From: Actinomycetes bacterium
GTDB taxonomy: Bacteria > Actinomycetota > Acidimicrobiia > Acidimicrobiales > RAAP-2
Length of the DNA: 13,846 nt
Direction: 5' to 3'
Assembly: GCA_021777285.1 (NCBI GenBank)
Contig: JAJYDR010000055.1
Span: forward strand, 1 to 13,846
Under the pieces are notes generated by a model. It had not been told where the DNA came from. It saw only the letters and a list, made by a program, of their open reading frames with translations, and did no database searches. Of this stretch, positions 6,710 through 13,846 are shown piece by piece. A program made the position numbers and the translations under genes. The first letter of the stretch is position 1; each line of letters begins with the position of its first letter.

Positions 6710-8347
6710 GTCGGTTCGTGTTGAACGGGGTTCCCGTGCACACGATCACCTCGAGCGCCGTCACCGAGGCGGTTGCCGTGGCGGACGGAAGAATCCTGGC
6801 CGTCGGAGATCGCCCGGCCGTGCTCGCTGCAGCCGGACCCGAGACGACCGAACTGCGGCTCGTCCGCGGCGCGCTCCTTCCCGGCTTCGTCGACGCCCAC
6901 CACCACGCCTACCTGGTCGTCACCGACCCGTCCACCGACGCCCTCTACTGAAAGGCGAGTGACGTCCCCAGCCTGCTCGACTTGGTGGGGAGCCGCCGCC
7001 ACCTACCCGGCACCTGGCTACGGCTTCATGGCTACGAGCCACTTGAGCTCAACGAACTGCGAAGTCCCACCTCGGCCGAGATCGACACCGTGGTTGCTGA
7101 CCGCCCAGTCCACCTGATCAGTCGAACCTTCCACGAGTCCGCCGTGAATACGATCGGGCTCGAACAACTCGGCTTCGATCGGCCCGAGCGACGCCCGCCG
7201 GGGGTGCTGGTCGGCCGCCGGGGACGACGAACGGGAGTGCTCGTTGAACGAGCCAGCTTCGCGGCTGAGGCTGCGTCCCGTCCTGTGGCCCAACCCGAAC
7301 TTGACCTCGGTCGGCTCGCCTGGCACGCGGAACGCCTCTTCGCCGCCGGGGTCACCACGATCTGCGACGCGACGGTGCCCATCGCCGCTGCCGACGCATA
7401 CGTGGAGGCGGCGGCCACGCTGGGTCTTCGGGTGGCACCCTTGCTCGTCGGGAACCGGATCGATGCCCCGGGCTTCCGGGCTGGTTGCACCGCCAAAGTT
7501 CTCGCCGACGGTGGCGAGTACTGCCACCTCTGCCTGACCGGGCACCAGGTCGCCTCGCTAGGCGCCTCGTCGCTTCGGGCCACGCTCGCGCGAGACGGTC
7601 GCCTCGCTCGCGCCGTGGGACGCCGCGCAGGCTTCCCGACTCATGTCGGACACGGCCGGTTCCGAACGGGAATCACCCTCACGGGAGTCGAAGAACTGCG
7701 AATGCAGATCGAAGAGGCTGCCAACATTGACTCGCGCCTCGCCCTTCACGCCATCGGCAACGGTGTCCTGCACTCGGTGCTGTGCGCCCGCCAGAGCGCG
7801 GTCGCCGGCAATGAGGTGGGGCTCCGCATCGAACACGCTATGGTCCTCAACAACCGCGACGCAGACAGTTTGGCGGATGCCGGGATTCCCGTCGTCGCCC
7901 AAGCCCGGATTCCTCAGCGCCTTCGGCCACCAGCTCAACGCGGCCCCACTGCCGACGCCCTTGCGGTTCATGCCCTTCGCCACACTGCTTCGAGTCGGGA
8001 CAACCCTCGCGTTCAGCAGTGATCACCCCGCCGCCGACCTGAACCCGTGGACCGGGATCGCCTCGGCCGTTGCGAGGGCCGATCGCTTCGGCCGAGCCAT
8101 CCTCGGCGACGAGGCCATCAGCGTGCACGCCGCGATCAAGGCGTACACGGCGAACGCGGCGAACCGCTTGGGGATCGACGCTGGACACATCGAGCCGGGC
8201 GCACCCGCCGATCTTGTGTGGGTGCACCCCGACCCCTTCACGTGCCCATCAGACCAATTGGTCGCTACGGCAACCCTGCTCACCTGGAGCGGCGGGACGG
8301 TACGCTACGCCAGCACCGACTCTGGTTTCAAAGGGCCGTCCAAGTGA
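6706..8347 (+). pseudogene. YtcJ-like metal-dependent amidohydrolase with two disruptions
   Basis: Amidohydrolase-3/YtcJ-type enzymes hydrolyse amide or formamide bonds using a metal centre in a TIM barrel; the substrate here is unknown. The start at 6706 has AGGAGG nine bases upstream. The first part ends in PGFVDAHHHAYL (the HxH metal ligands, H65 and H67) and then meets a TGA at 6949-6951. The same frame continues after the TGA with homologous sequence to about 7902: a TAKVLADGGEY lysine region, LALHAIGNG and LRIEHAMVLN. Near 7903 the protein-like sequence moves to the next frame, as if one extra base were present. It goes on through PGFLSAFGHQ, TTLAFSSDHPAADLNPWTG and IEPGAPADLVWVHPDPF to the TGA at 8347. 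The reconstructed length, about 546 residues, is normal for the family. Every core motif survives, so the damage is recent or a sequence error. Confidence 0.85.
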
Positions 8348-8362
8348 ACGGGCAGCGGCCCT
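8332..8362 (+). terminator. Possible weak hairpin spanning the amidohydrolase stop
   Basis: AGGGCCG (8332-8338) pairs with CGGCCCT (8356-8362) across a 17-base loop that includes the TGA at 8345-8347. There is no T-run. It may be a terminator or a chance pairing in GC-rich DNA. Confidence 0.25.
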
Positions 8363-8706
8363 CGCACATCCCCTTGCGGTGGCGCCTACCCTCGCAACCC
8401 TGGCGTTGATCACAAAGAGCCGCGGTAAGACCAGTTCGGCCCACCCCCTTCACCGCATGGTCGTCACCACTATCGTCGTCAACTCCGAAGAAGCTGAGCA
8501 AATCGATCCGGCTGGCCTTCGCCGACACCGCCAGCACCCCCCTTCCGCTGGGCAGCCCGGCGGGGGCCAGCTCCACGTGCGATAGAACTTCACTACACCC
8601 GCGTCGATGGTGACAACACCCCCCCCCTCGCGGGCGTTCCCATTGACGCCACCCCCCAACCTCCCGTTCGCTGGCCATTGAGGCGCCACACGTCCGCAGC
8701 GCTCGG
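8363..8706. other. Non-coding gap with C-rich tracts, no gene recognised
   Basis: No frame here has a convincing start, ribosome site or recognisable protein. A run of nine C's lies at 8619-8627 and a shorter C-run near 8652-8657. The promoter of the downstream membrane-protein/beta-helix pair may lie here, but no clear -35/-10 pair was found. Confidence 0.4.
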
Positions 8707-9009
8707 ATGTGTGAGACTGATTGCGTGGGGAACTGGCACCCGAACCGTGCGCAGCGCGTCGTTCTCGTCGTCGCGCTCGGGGCGGCCTTGGCGGTCGTCG
8801 GATGGTGGGTCACGTCAACGTCGTCGTTCACCGGGTGGACCGGCTACGCCCCCTTGACCAGCGGGCCACTCCCCACCACGCAACTGCACCTCTGGGTACG
8901 CGCGGTCATCTGGCTGTCGCTGATTGGGGCGTGGACGATACTCTCACTGGTCGTGCTGCGCCCGCGCCAGGCGCGCGACGACCGTGATCCGCCGCCACAT
9001 CCCGCGTGA
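8707..9009 (+). CDS. Small two-TM membrane protein, coupled to the beta-helix gene
   Basis: This 100-residue protein has two predicted transmembrane helices, at about 17-36 (RVVLVVALGAALAVVGWWV) and about 64-84 (VRAVIWLSLIGAWTILSLVV). A roughly 27-residue extracytoplasmic loop lies between them, and the C-tail is charged and proline-rich. No family is recognised. Its TGA overlaps the GTG start of the next gene (GTGA, 9006-9009), which indicates co-translation. The start is uncertain: ATG 8707 or GTG 8725 are both in frame and neither has a strong ribosome site. It may support export or surface assembly of the beta-helix protein, but nothing in the sequence shows this. Confidence 0.65.
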   Translation: MCETDCVGNWHPNRAQRVVLVVALGAALAVVGWWVTSTSSFTGWTGYAPLTSGPLPTTQLHLWVRAVIWLSLIGAWTILSLVVLRPRQARDDRDPPPHPA

Positions 9010-10835
9010 CGCGCTGCGGTGCGAGGCGCCTCACGGTCGTTGCCCTCCTGGTCGCCGGCGCACTAGTCACTGGCGTCGGTTCGCTGACCCCGGGGTCGGC
9101 GGCGCTACGCTCCACTCGGCCTCGCGCCTCGATGTTCCCCCTCGAACCACTCGGGCGCGTCCCCCGGGCCGGCGACGGGTTGATCCCCAACCCGGCGACG
9201 CCGGCGGGCCGCCCTCTCGCCTCGCGTCCGCGCTGCACCATGTTCTTCACCACCACGACCGGCGCCACGGCCACCACGGTCAATCAGTGGATCGCGGCGC
9301 ACCAAGACCACCTTCGCGCTCCCGCCACGCTTTGTCTCGCGGGGACGTTCGACTCCCCCTTACGCATTGTCGACAAGACCTCGACGGTGCTGCTGACGAT
9401 CACCCGCGCCCCGGGTCACTCGGCCATCGTCGAGCTCGGACAGGTCACGGGCGCCGACGTAGTCGCCAACCAGTACTGGTCGGTCGCGGGGGCCATCAGC
9501 GTGGTCGACTCGCGCGACGTGGCGATCGTGGGACTGGACGTTCGCAACGTGCTCTCCGACGGACCCGGCCAGACGCCCGCAGGCATCGACGTCATGGTGC
9601 GCGCCGACGTGACGACGGCCAACCCCGCTGTCACGCCCCACCGCTCCGCGTGCTTCGTCCACGGCGGCGTCTGCGACAACATCTTCCTGCTCGATAACGT
9701 CGTGACCGACGTGGCCAACCTCGCCGATGCCCACCCCACGCGCGCCACCTGCGGTAACCCCAACGTCGGTGCCTACGGCATCATCGTACTCGCGGCCGGT
9801 CGAGCCGGGTCCCCGGCGCTCCAACACGTCGTCATCGAGGGCAACACCCTCACCGACCTACGAACCGGCCAGAGCGAGTCGCTCAGCGCCGACGGCGCCG
9901 TGAGCAACTATCTCGTCGCACGCAACGAGTTGGTCAGACTTGACAACATCGGCATCGACGCCGTCGGCTGGGAGACCGGACCGGTTCAGCCGCGTGAGGG
10001 CCTCATCGTCAACAACCGAGTGGCCAACGTCGACACCCTGGTGAATGGCGCGTACGCGCGTTGGGACCCGACGAACGGGCGCTGCGTCGCGCTCGGCGAG
10101 AACGCCGGGGGCATCTACGACGACGGAGCGACGCGCCTGTGGATCCGCAACAACGTCGTGTGGAACACCAACCAGGGCATCAGCCTCGACGTCGAGACCC
10201 CCGGTCGCTCGACGTCCCAGCTACTGGTGACCGGCAACGACGTCTACGACTCAGCCGGCACCAGCCTCGACGACCCGAGCGAGGGTCCGAACCCACCCGG
10301 CGTGCCCGGCCACTCCACGGTGGCCGGGCACGCCTACGACGCGTTCTACCTCGACACCTACGGGCGTAACTCGTCGGTGCGCGACGTGGTCGTGACCAAC
10401 AACGTGTTCGTCAACCAGAGCCAGGACCTCCTCGGTCACGCGACTGCGCCCGTGGTGGACCTCGCGGGCAACTGGCACGACGTCGTGATCGAGCACAACG
10501 TCATCGGCGGGGGCGGCGCGGGCGACCGGCTCAATCCGCTGATCGTGTTGGAGTCCCCCTACCGCGGCCGCGCACTGGTGCTGGACTGCAATCGCTACCA
10601 GGGCCTGTCCGCCGTCGCCGGGACCGCCTTCGAGAACTTCGCCTCGCCGAGCGTAACCGCGCTCACCCTCGAGGCGTGGCGCACCGCCACCCACGGTCAC
10701 CTCGACACCCACAGCACGGATGCTCCGTCGATAGCGGTGATGCGACCAAACGCGGTGGTGGCGCGCATGCAGTTCCGCCTGCTTCGGCTGTTTGATCGCT
10801 GCCGAAGCTACAAGAGCTACCTGCGCGCCATTTGA
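9006..10835 (+). CDS. Secreted right-handed parallel beta-helix protein
   Basis: This is a 609-residue exported protein. The N-terminus has basic residues (RCGARR) and a hydrophobic segment (about 9-33), fitting a signal peptide. From about residue 225 to 530 it carries at least nine rungs with the beta-helix pattern of alternating hydrophobics and stacked asparagines: NIFLLDNVVTDV, HVVIEGNTLTDL, YLVARNELVRL, GLIVNNRVANV, LWIRNNVVWN, LLVTGNDVYDS, DVVVTNNVFVNQ, VVIEHNVIGG and LVLDCNRYQG. The fold is shared by pectate-lyase-like enzymes, polysaccharide epimerases and adhesins. A carbohydrate-active or surface-binding role is therefore possible, but no catalytic triad could be assigned. The gene overlaps the upstream membrane-protein gene by GTGA. 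It is intact over 1.8 kb. An 8-bp inverted repeat (GCTTCGGC/GCCGAAGC, 10781-10808) lies inside the last codons. Confidence 0.85.
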   Translation: MTRCGARRLTVVALLVAGALVTGVGSLTPGSAALRSTRPRASMFPLEPLGRVPRAGDGLIPNPATPAGRPLASRPRCTMFFTTTTGATATTVNQWIAAHQDHLRAPATLCLAGTFDSPLRIVDKTSTVLLTITRAPGHSAIVELGQVTGADVVANQYWSVAGAISVVDSRDVAIVGLDVRNVLSDGPGQTPAGIDVMVRADVTTANPAVTPHRSACFVHGGVCDNIFLLDNVVTDVANLADAHPTRATCGNPNVGAYGIIVLAAGRAGSPALQHVVIEGNTLTDLRTGQSESLSADGAVSNYLVARNELVRLDNIGIDAVGWETGPVQPREGLIVNNRVANVDTLVNGAYARWDPTNGRCVALGENAGGIYDDGATRLWIRNNVVWNTNQGISLDVETPGRSTSQLLVTGNDVYDSAGTSLDDPSEGPNPPGVPGHSTVAGHAYDAFYLDTYGRNSSVRDVVVTNNVFVNQSQDLLGHATAPVVDLAGNWHDVVIEHNVIGGGGAGDRLNPLIVLESPYRGRALVLDCNRYQGLSAVAGTAFENFASPSVTALTLEAWRTATHGHLDTHSTDAPSIAVMRPNAVVARMQFRLLRLFDRCRSYKSYLRAI

Positions 10836-11074
10836 CGTGGGTTCAGCGTTTCGTGCCGTGACCATCACCCAAGCGTGGACCGGCCTCACGAAGACGCGAC
10901 GTCCCGATCAGAGCATCAAGTTACCCACGGAACCCGAGGAGCCCCAATGATGACACCCCCACTTGGACCGACAACACCCGCTGTTCCCGCCATGAGATAG
11001 AGCCCGACAGAACGTCCTACGAGCGCGAGTCCGGCGACGCGCCCAAGCGACGAAATCGCGACGGAGGAAACTCA
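10836..11074. other. Intergenic DNA, no gene recognised
   Basis: No credible coding frame was found. An imperfect inverted repeat (TTCGTG near 10851 with CACGAA near 10888) could act as a terminator for the beta-helix gene, but it lacks a T-run and is weak. Confidence 0.35.
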
Positions 11075-11316
11075 GCGATGAGTTCGGTAGCAAGGTGATG
11101 CTCCTTGTTGGCTAAATGCTGAGCGGTAGGTAGGTCTGCCGCGGACCCGGACGCCGTCACGAGAGTGGCGCCCAGCACCACGAACCCAGATCATGACCGC
11201 ATTACTGGCGCAGCGGCATCCGCCTCGGGTCAGTCCGGCGCGCTTGACCGGGCACGACGTCTGAGCGCCGTAGCTTTCTGTCAACGTTGGTGTCACGCTG
11301 CTCGCGAACTCATCGC
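11075..11316. mobile_element. MITE-like element A with terminal inverted repeats
   Basis: This is a ~242-bp non-coding element. Its left end starts GCGATGAGTTCG and continues GTAGCAAGGTGA. The reverse complement of its right end starts GCGATGAGTTCG and continues CGAGCAGCGTGA, giving 20 of 24 matching bases. It aligns along its whole length with element B, in the same orientation. A shared 26-bp internal block (11230-11255 here, 11844-11869 in B) has one mismatch. No target-site duplication could be seen. It encodes no transposase; a small mobile element moved in trans is the likeliest reading. Its right end lies six bases from the stop codon of the minus-strand gene at 11323. Confidence 0.6.
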
Positions 11317-11322
11317 CACTAC

Positions 11323-11649
11323 TCAGCCTGAATCGCCGCGTCCGTAAACACGTTCACGGTGGCGTTTACGGTAGCGGACAAGAGAAATCGCTGCGGAAAT
11401 GAATAAAGGCACCGTCAGTATCCAAATGATGATCCCGAGCTGGAACATCCAGTACCACCCGATTGACTGTCCAAGAAGGAGAAGCACTGGTCCTCCCCAC
11501 AGCGTCGACCGGTACGCCACATGGAACCTCTTGAACGCGATTCCCACGGTCTTCGGGTCACGTTCTTCCTTCGACGCAAACCCGATTGAACGAAAGCCAG
11601 TGAATACCAAGAGTACGGCCATTGCAATCACGCCGACAATCACAGTCAT
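11323..11649 (-). CDS. Small multi-pass membrane protein between two inverted-repeat elements
   Basis: This 108-residue protein has three likely membrane segments: about 2-24 (VIVGVIAMAVLLVFTGF), about 49-68 (GGPVLLLLGQSIGWYWMF) and about 71-92 (IIIWILTVPLFISAAISL). A basic cytoplasmic loop contains SKEERDPKTVGIAFKRF, and the tail is RYRKRHRERVYGR. No family is recognised. A hand count gives about 53% G+C for 11341-11640, clearly below the flanking genes, which suggests acquisition from elsewhere. It sits alone on the minus strand with element A six bases beyond its stop and element B about 40 bases before its start. No clear ribosome site is visible before the ATG at 11649. The coding call rests on the membrane-protein character and the lack of a better alternative. 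Confidence 0.6.
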   Translation of the reverse strand: MTVIVGVIAMAVLLVFTGFRSIGFASKEERDPKTVGIAFKRFHVAYRSTLWGGPVLLLLGQSIGWYWMFQLGIIIWILTVPLFISAAISLVRYRKRHRERVYGRGDSG

Positions 11650-11690
11650 CAGTCAACCACGGTGTGGCCTTGCTATGCGATGTCGGGGAT

Positions 11691-11927
11691 GTGAGTTCGC
11701 CAGCAAGGTGACGAAACTTGTTGACACAATCCCGGACGGTGGTGAGATGGGCTGACGGGCCGCAGACGCCGTAACGCGAGGGGCGCAGCGCCCCGCAGAC
11801 CATGTCACGACTACGGTGCCGACGCGGCGGCGACCCCCTCGAGTCAGTCCGGCACGCTTGACCGGGCACTACACCGACGAGCCGCCACTTTCTATCAACA
11901 TGTATGTCACCTCGCTGCCGAACTCAC
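11691..11927. mobile_element. MITE-like element B with terminal inverted repeats
   Basis: This is a ~237-bp element. The left end reads GTGAGTTCGCCAGCAAGGTGAC and the reverse complement of the right end reads GTGAGTTCGGCAGCGAGGTGAC, giving 20 of 22 matches, followed by a shared TGTTGA. It is a diverged direct copy of element A. An internal palindrome GGGGCGC-A-GCGCCCC lies at 11780-11794. The right end touches the stop codon of the ABC permease (11928-11930). No transposase or clear target duplication is visible. Confidence 0.6.
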
Positions 11928-12707
11928 TCAGCGATTACCACTCGCCAGCGGCTCCCAGCGAAAGCTCCGTAGTGAGACCACGAGGCCTGCGACCCCCCAG
12001 AGGACCATGACCCCGAGGTCGATCGCTGTGACCCCGGTTGACCCCGGCACGAGGAAGGCCGTCTGGAGTCCTCGGGCCATGTGCTCGAGGGGGAAGACCT
12101 TGCCGAGGTTGAGCATCCACGAGGGCATGATCGCGACGGGGATGAACACGCCCGACAGGAACGCGAGGATCGTCGCCGCGAGCGGGCCGACGGCTGAGGC
12201 GGCGTCGGCCGTCGCGGTGATCCGGGTGAGCGCGAGCGAGAGCGCGCTGAAGCAAAAGACCCCCGCCACCGTGTAAGTCACGAGACCAATGATGAGGTGC
12301 GCGGCGAGGTGTACGTGGTAGAAGAGGGCACCGACCGCGACGAGGACGGCGACTGTCGCCACGACCACGATGAAGGTGCGGGCGATCTCGGAGAAGAGGT
12401 AGACCCAACTCGGCATCGGGGTGCCGCGGAAGCGCTTGAGGAGGCCCCGCTCCCTATTGGTCGTGACGCGCACCAGCAGCGAGGCGAAGCTCACCAGCAT
12501 GATCTCGTAGGCGATGATCGAGGCCGTGTAGTAGGACGGTGCGGGCACGTGGCCACCGTTGAAGTTGGTCGAACCCTTGAAGATCGCGTTGAAGAGCAGC
12601 AGCAACAGAATCGGGAAGAACGCGGTGAAGCCGAGGGCGGTCGGGTCGCGCAGGAAACCCCGAACCGCGTAGCGGGTCTGGGCGAAGGCGAGAGACAGGT
12701 CGCTCAC
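11928..12707 (-). CDS. ABC-2 type transporter permease
   Basis: This 259-residue membrane subunit of an ABC-2 exporter has about six membrane segments: roughly 24-44, 60-80, 108-130, 136-160, 172-192 and 228-246. A cytoplasmic stretch, NRERGLLKRFRGTPMP, precedes TM3, and the family-typical FLSGVFIPVAIMPSW...FPLEHMARGLQ lies near TM5. These permeases pair with a separate ATPase and export drugs, lipids or polysaccharide precursors; the substrate here is unknown. Its GTG start overlaps the TGA of the ATPase gene (GTGA, 12704-12707), so the two are coupled. The C-terminus is of normal length, but the stop codon abuts inverted-repeat element B, so the last residues may have been altered by that insertion. 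Confidence 0.93.
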   Translation of the reverse strand: MSDLSLAFAQTRYAVRGFLRDPTALGFTAFFPILLLLLFNAIFKGSTNFNGGHVPAPSYYTASIIAYEIMLVSFASLLVRVTTNRERGLLKRFRGTPMPSWVYLFSEIARTFIVVVATVAVLVAVGALFYHVHLAAHLIIGLVTYTVAGVFCFSALSLALTRITATADAASAVGPLAATILAFLSGVFIPVAIMPSWMLNLGKVFPLEHMARGLQTAFLVPGSTGVTAIDLGVMVLWGVAGLVVSLRSFRWEPLASGNR

Positions 12708-13660
12708 GGCTCCACCTCGCGTTGATCGGCCACCGACTCACCGGCGAGCTGCACGAAGACGTCGTCCAGACTCGGCTGGACCGCCTGGAGGCTGCTGAGT
12801 GTTACGTGGCGCTCGCGCGCCCATCCGAGCAGCGTCTCGAGGTCGCGCTGGACGTCACCCGTCTCGAAGTGGACGACGCCGTCACGGACGACGACTGGGC
12901 GCCCGACCAGAACACGCAAGTCATCGAGGTCGAGACCGGCGACGGCGTCAAAGGTCACCGCCGTCTGGTGGCCTAAGGTCGCACTCAGCTCGTCGGCCGT
13001 CCCCTGGGCCGCGATCTCACCGTCGCGCAGGATGATGATCCGGTCGGCCAGGTGCTCGGCCTCGTCCATGTAGTGAGTCGTGAGAAAGATCGTCTTGCCC
13101 GCGTCGCGCAACCCCTCGATCATCGTCCACATCTCGCGCCGGGCGATCGGGTCGAGCCCCGTCGTCGGTTCGTCGAGGAAGAGGATCTCGGGATCACCCA
13201 CGAGCCCGACGGCGACGTCGAGACGCCGCTTCTGGCCCCCCGAGAGTTGGCCGACCCGGTCGTTCGCCTTGCTCGAGAGCCCCACGGCGTCGATGGTCGC
13301 GTCGACGTCGGTCGCGCGACGGAAATACCGAGAGAAGATGGTGACGGTCTCAGCCACCGTGTAGACAGGGTCGAGCTCGCACTCCTGGAGCACGAGCCCG
13401 ATCCGGTTGCGCCACGCCCGCGTCGCGTGCGCCGGATCGACGCCGAGCACCGAGACCGAACCACTGTTGTAGGGGCGATAGCCCTCGAGGATCTCGATCG
13501 TGGTGGTCTTTCCCGCACCGTTGGTGCCGAGGAACCCGAGGATCTCGCCCGCTCGGACCTCGAAGGAGATGCCGTGGAGCCGCTCGCGCTCCCCGTAGGA
13601 CTTACGCAGGCCCTCTACCGATACCACGCGGTCCACGACCTTGACGTTACTCGTGGACAC
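12704..13660 (-). CDS. ABC-2 exporter ATP-binding protein (DrrA-like)
   Basis: This is a 318-residue ATPase that powers the downstream permease. Visible motifs are Walker A GTNGAGKTT (45-53), Q-loop Q92 in GLVLQE, signature LSGGQ (139-143), Walker B ILFLDEP with catalytic E164, D-loop GLDP and switch H196 (LTTHYMDEAEHLADR). A roughly 90-residue C-terminal extension ends QAVQPSLDDVFVQLAGE, typical of the daunorubicin/multidrug ABC-2 group. I chose the GTG at 13660 because GTGGAG lies eight bases upstream. The frame stays open to 13828, but the extra residues are low-quality and would overlap the divergent gene at 13712. The TGA overlaps the permease start. The substrate is unknown. Confidence 0.94.
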   Translation of the reverse strand: MSTSNVKVVDRVVSVEGLRKSYGERERLHGISFEVRAGEILGFLGTNGAGKTTTIEILEGYRPYNSGSVSVLGVDPAHATRAWRNRIGLVLQECELDPVYTVAETVTIFSRYFRRATDVDATIDAVGLSSKANDRVGQLSGGQKRRLDVAVGLVGDPEILFLDEPTTGLDPIARREMWTMIEGLRDAGKTIFLTTHYMDEAEHLADRIIILRDGEIAAQGTADELSATLGHQTAVTFDAVAGLDLDDLRVLVGRPVVVRDGVVHFETGDVQRDLETLLGWARERHVTLSSLQAVQPSLDDVFVQLAGESVADQREVEP

Positions 13661-13668
13661 GTTGGCAA

Positions 13669-13674
13669 CTCCAC
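13669..13674 (-). promoter_or_regulatory. Ribosome-binding site deciding the ABC ATPase start
   Basis: Read on the minus strand, GTGGAG lies eight bases before the GTG at 13660. It supports a 318-residue ATPase rather than a longer form starting at 13828. Confidence 0.6.
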
Positions 13675-13711
13675 GTGGCCCACTGTCACAAGGACTCCGT
13701 AGTGTGTACCG

Positions 13712-13846
13712 ATGGTCATACCGCGCTCGACACGCATCGGACCGGCATCTCGGCCAGTCGATTTTCCCGATGACTTGCTCACTGGCAACGTTACGAAGGC
13801 TTCCGGCATCGTCCGCTTGCCCAACCACATCTTCTGGTCGGGTGAT
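13712..13846 (+). CDS. N-terminal part of a divergent gene, product unknown (runs off the window)
   Basis: The ATG at 13712 opens a frame of 45 codons with no stop before the window ends. It contains VDFPDDLLTGNVTKASGIV, then RLPNHIFWSGD, which reads like a genuine protein start; short proteins with an LPxHxxWSG motif occur in actinobacteria, though I cannot name a function. It is divergent from the ABC ATPase, with 51 bp between the two starts. TAGTGT at 13700-13705 lies six bases before the ATG, where the -10 box of a leaderless transcript would be, and no ribosome site is close. The call rests on protein-like composition only. Confidence 0.5.
   Translation, partial: MVIPRSTRIGPASRPVDFPDDLLTGNVTKASGIVRLPNHIFWSGD

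Noticed and set aside
6949..7010. UGA at 6949-6951 as a selenocysteine codon, with a possible CCCC/GGGG hairpin downstream
   Set aside because: No selenocysteine machinery is visible, the position is not a known catalytic site in this family, and a second lesion (the frameshift near 7903) makes gene decay or sequence error more likely.
8619..8627. Run of nine C's as a phase-variation tract
   Set aside because: It lies in non-coding DNA with no promoter recognisable around it, so there is no evident switch to control.
8328..8831. Minus-strand 167-codon ORF across the gap after the amidohydrolase
   Set aside because: Composition is typical of a spurious frame, no start signal, and it runs through C-rich tracts and into the next gene.
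11558..11869. Minus-strand ORF across element B (103 residues)
   Set aside because: It spans an element with inverted repeats and overlaps the more convincing membrane-protein gene; no ribosome site or recognisable domain.
11075..11927. Elements A and B as integron attC sites, since each follows a gene's stop codon
   Set aside because: They are about 240 bp, lack convincing GTTRRRY/RYYYAAC core sites and end in long inverted repeats; no integrase is present.
13661..13828. N-terminal extension of the ABC ATPase to a start at 13828
   Set aside because: The added residues are unlike ABC ATPases, a ribosome site supports the GTG at 13660, and the extension overlaps the divergent gene.

Overview
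The window is high-GC DNA (roughly two-thirds G+C over most genes) with GTG starts, four-base GTGA gene overlaps and secreted Ig-like, PepSY and beta-helix proteins. This suggests an actinobacterium (Actinomycetota). The style of the secreted proteins is reminiscent of Acidimicrobiia, but no marker gene is present to settle this. No rRNA, tRNA, CRISPR array or intact transposase was found.

Layout, left to right. (1) Bases 2-1387 are the 3' end of a secreted Ig-like repeat protein containing a perfect 101-bp repeat at an 85-codon period. (2) Bases 1388-1927 hold no intact gene, only a probable decayed winged-helix fragment. (3) Bases 1928-6152 are a plus-strand sensing locus: a small membrane-anchored protein, a HAMP histidine kinase, an OmpR-type response regulator, a frame-disrupted secreted PepSY protein, and an intact secreted PepSY-repeat protein closed by a strong hairpin. 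The kinase and regulator are translationally coupled, and a 10-bp-phased repeat just behind the regulator gene is a candidate operator. (4) Bases 6374-8347 hold a small unknown ORF overlapping a YtcJ-like amidohydrolase that is broken twice, by an in-frame TGA and a one-base frameshift. (5) Bases 8707-10835 hold a two-TM small membrane protein overlapping a 609-aa secreted right-handed beta-helix protein. (6) Bases 11075-11927 hold two related ~240-bp elements with terminal inverted repeats, in the same orientation, bracketing one small, lower-GC membrane-protein gene on the minus strand. (7) Bases 11928-13660 are a minus-strand ABC-2 exporter, with the ATPase gene first and the permease overlapping it. 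(8) A divergent gene begins at 13712 and runs off the right edge.

The least explained part is the pair of inverted-repeat elements. Each begins within a few bases of the stop codon of a minus-strand gene, and together they enclose a gene whose base composition differs from its neighbours. They look like non-autonomous mobile elements (MITE-like) that may have delivered the gene. The other notable pattern is selective decay: the amidohydrolase and the first PepSY gene are broken while the long neighbouring genes are intact. That argues against uniformly poor sequence, although local errors cannot be excluded.
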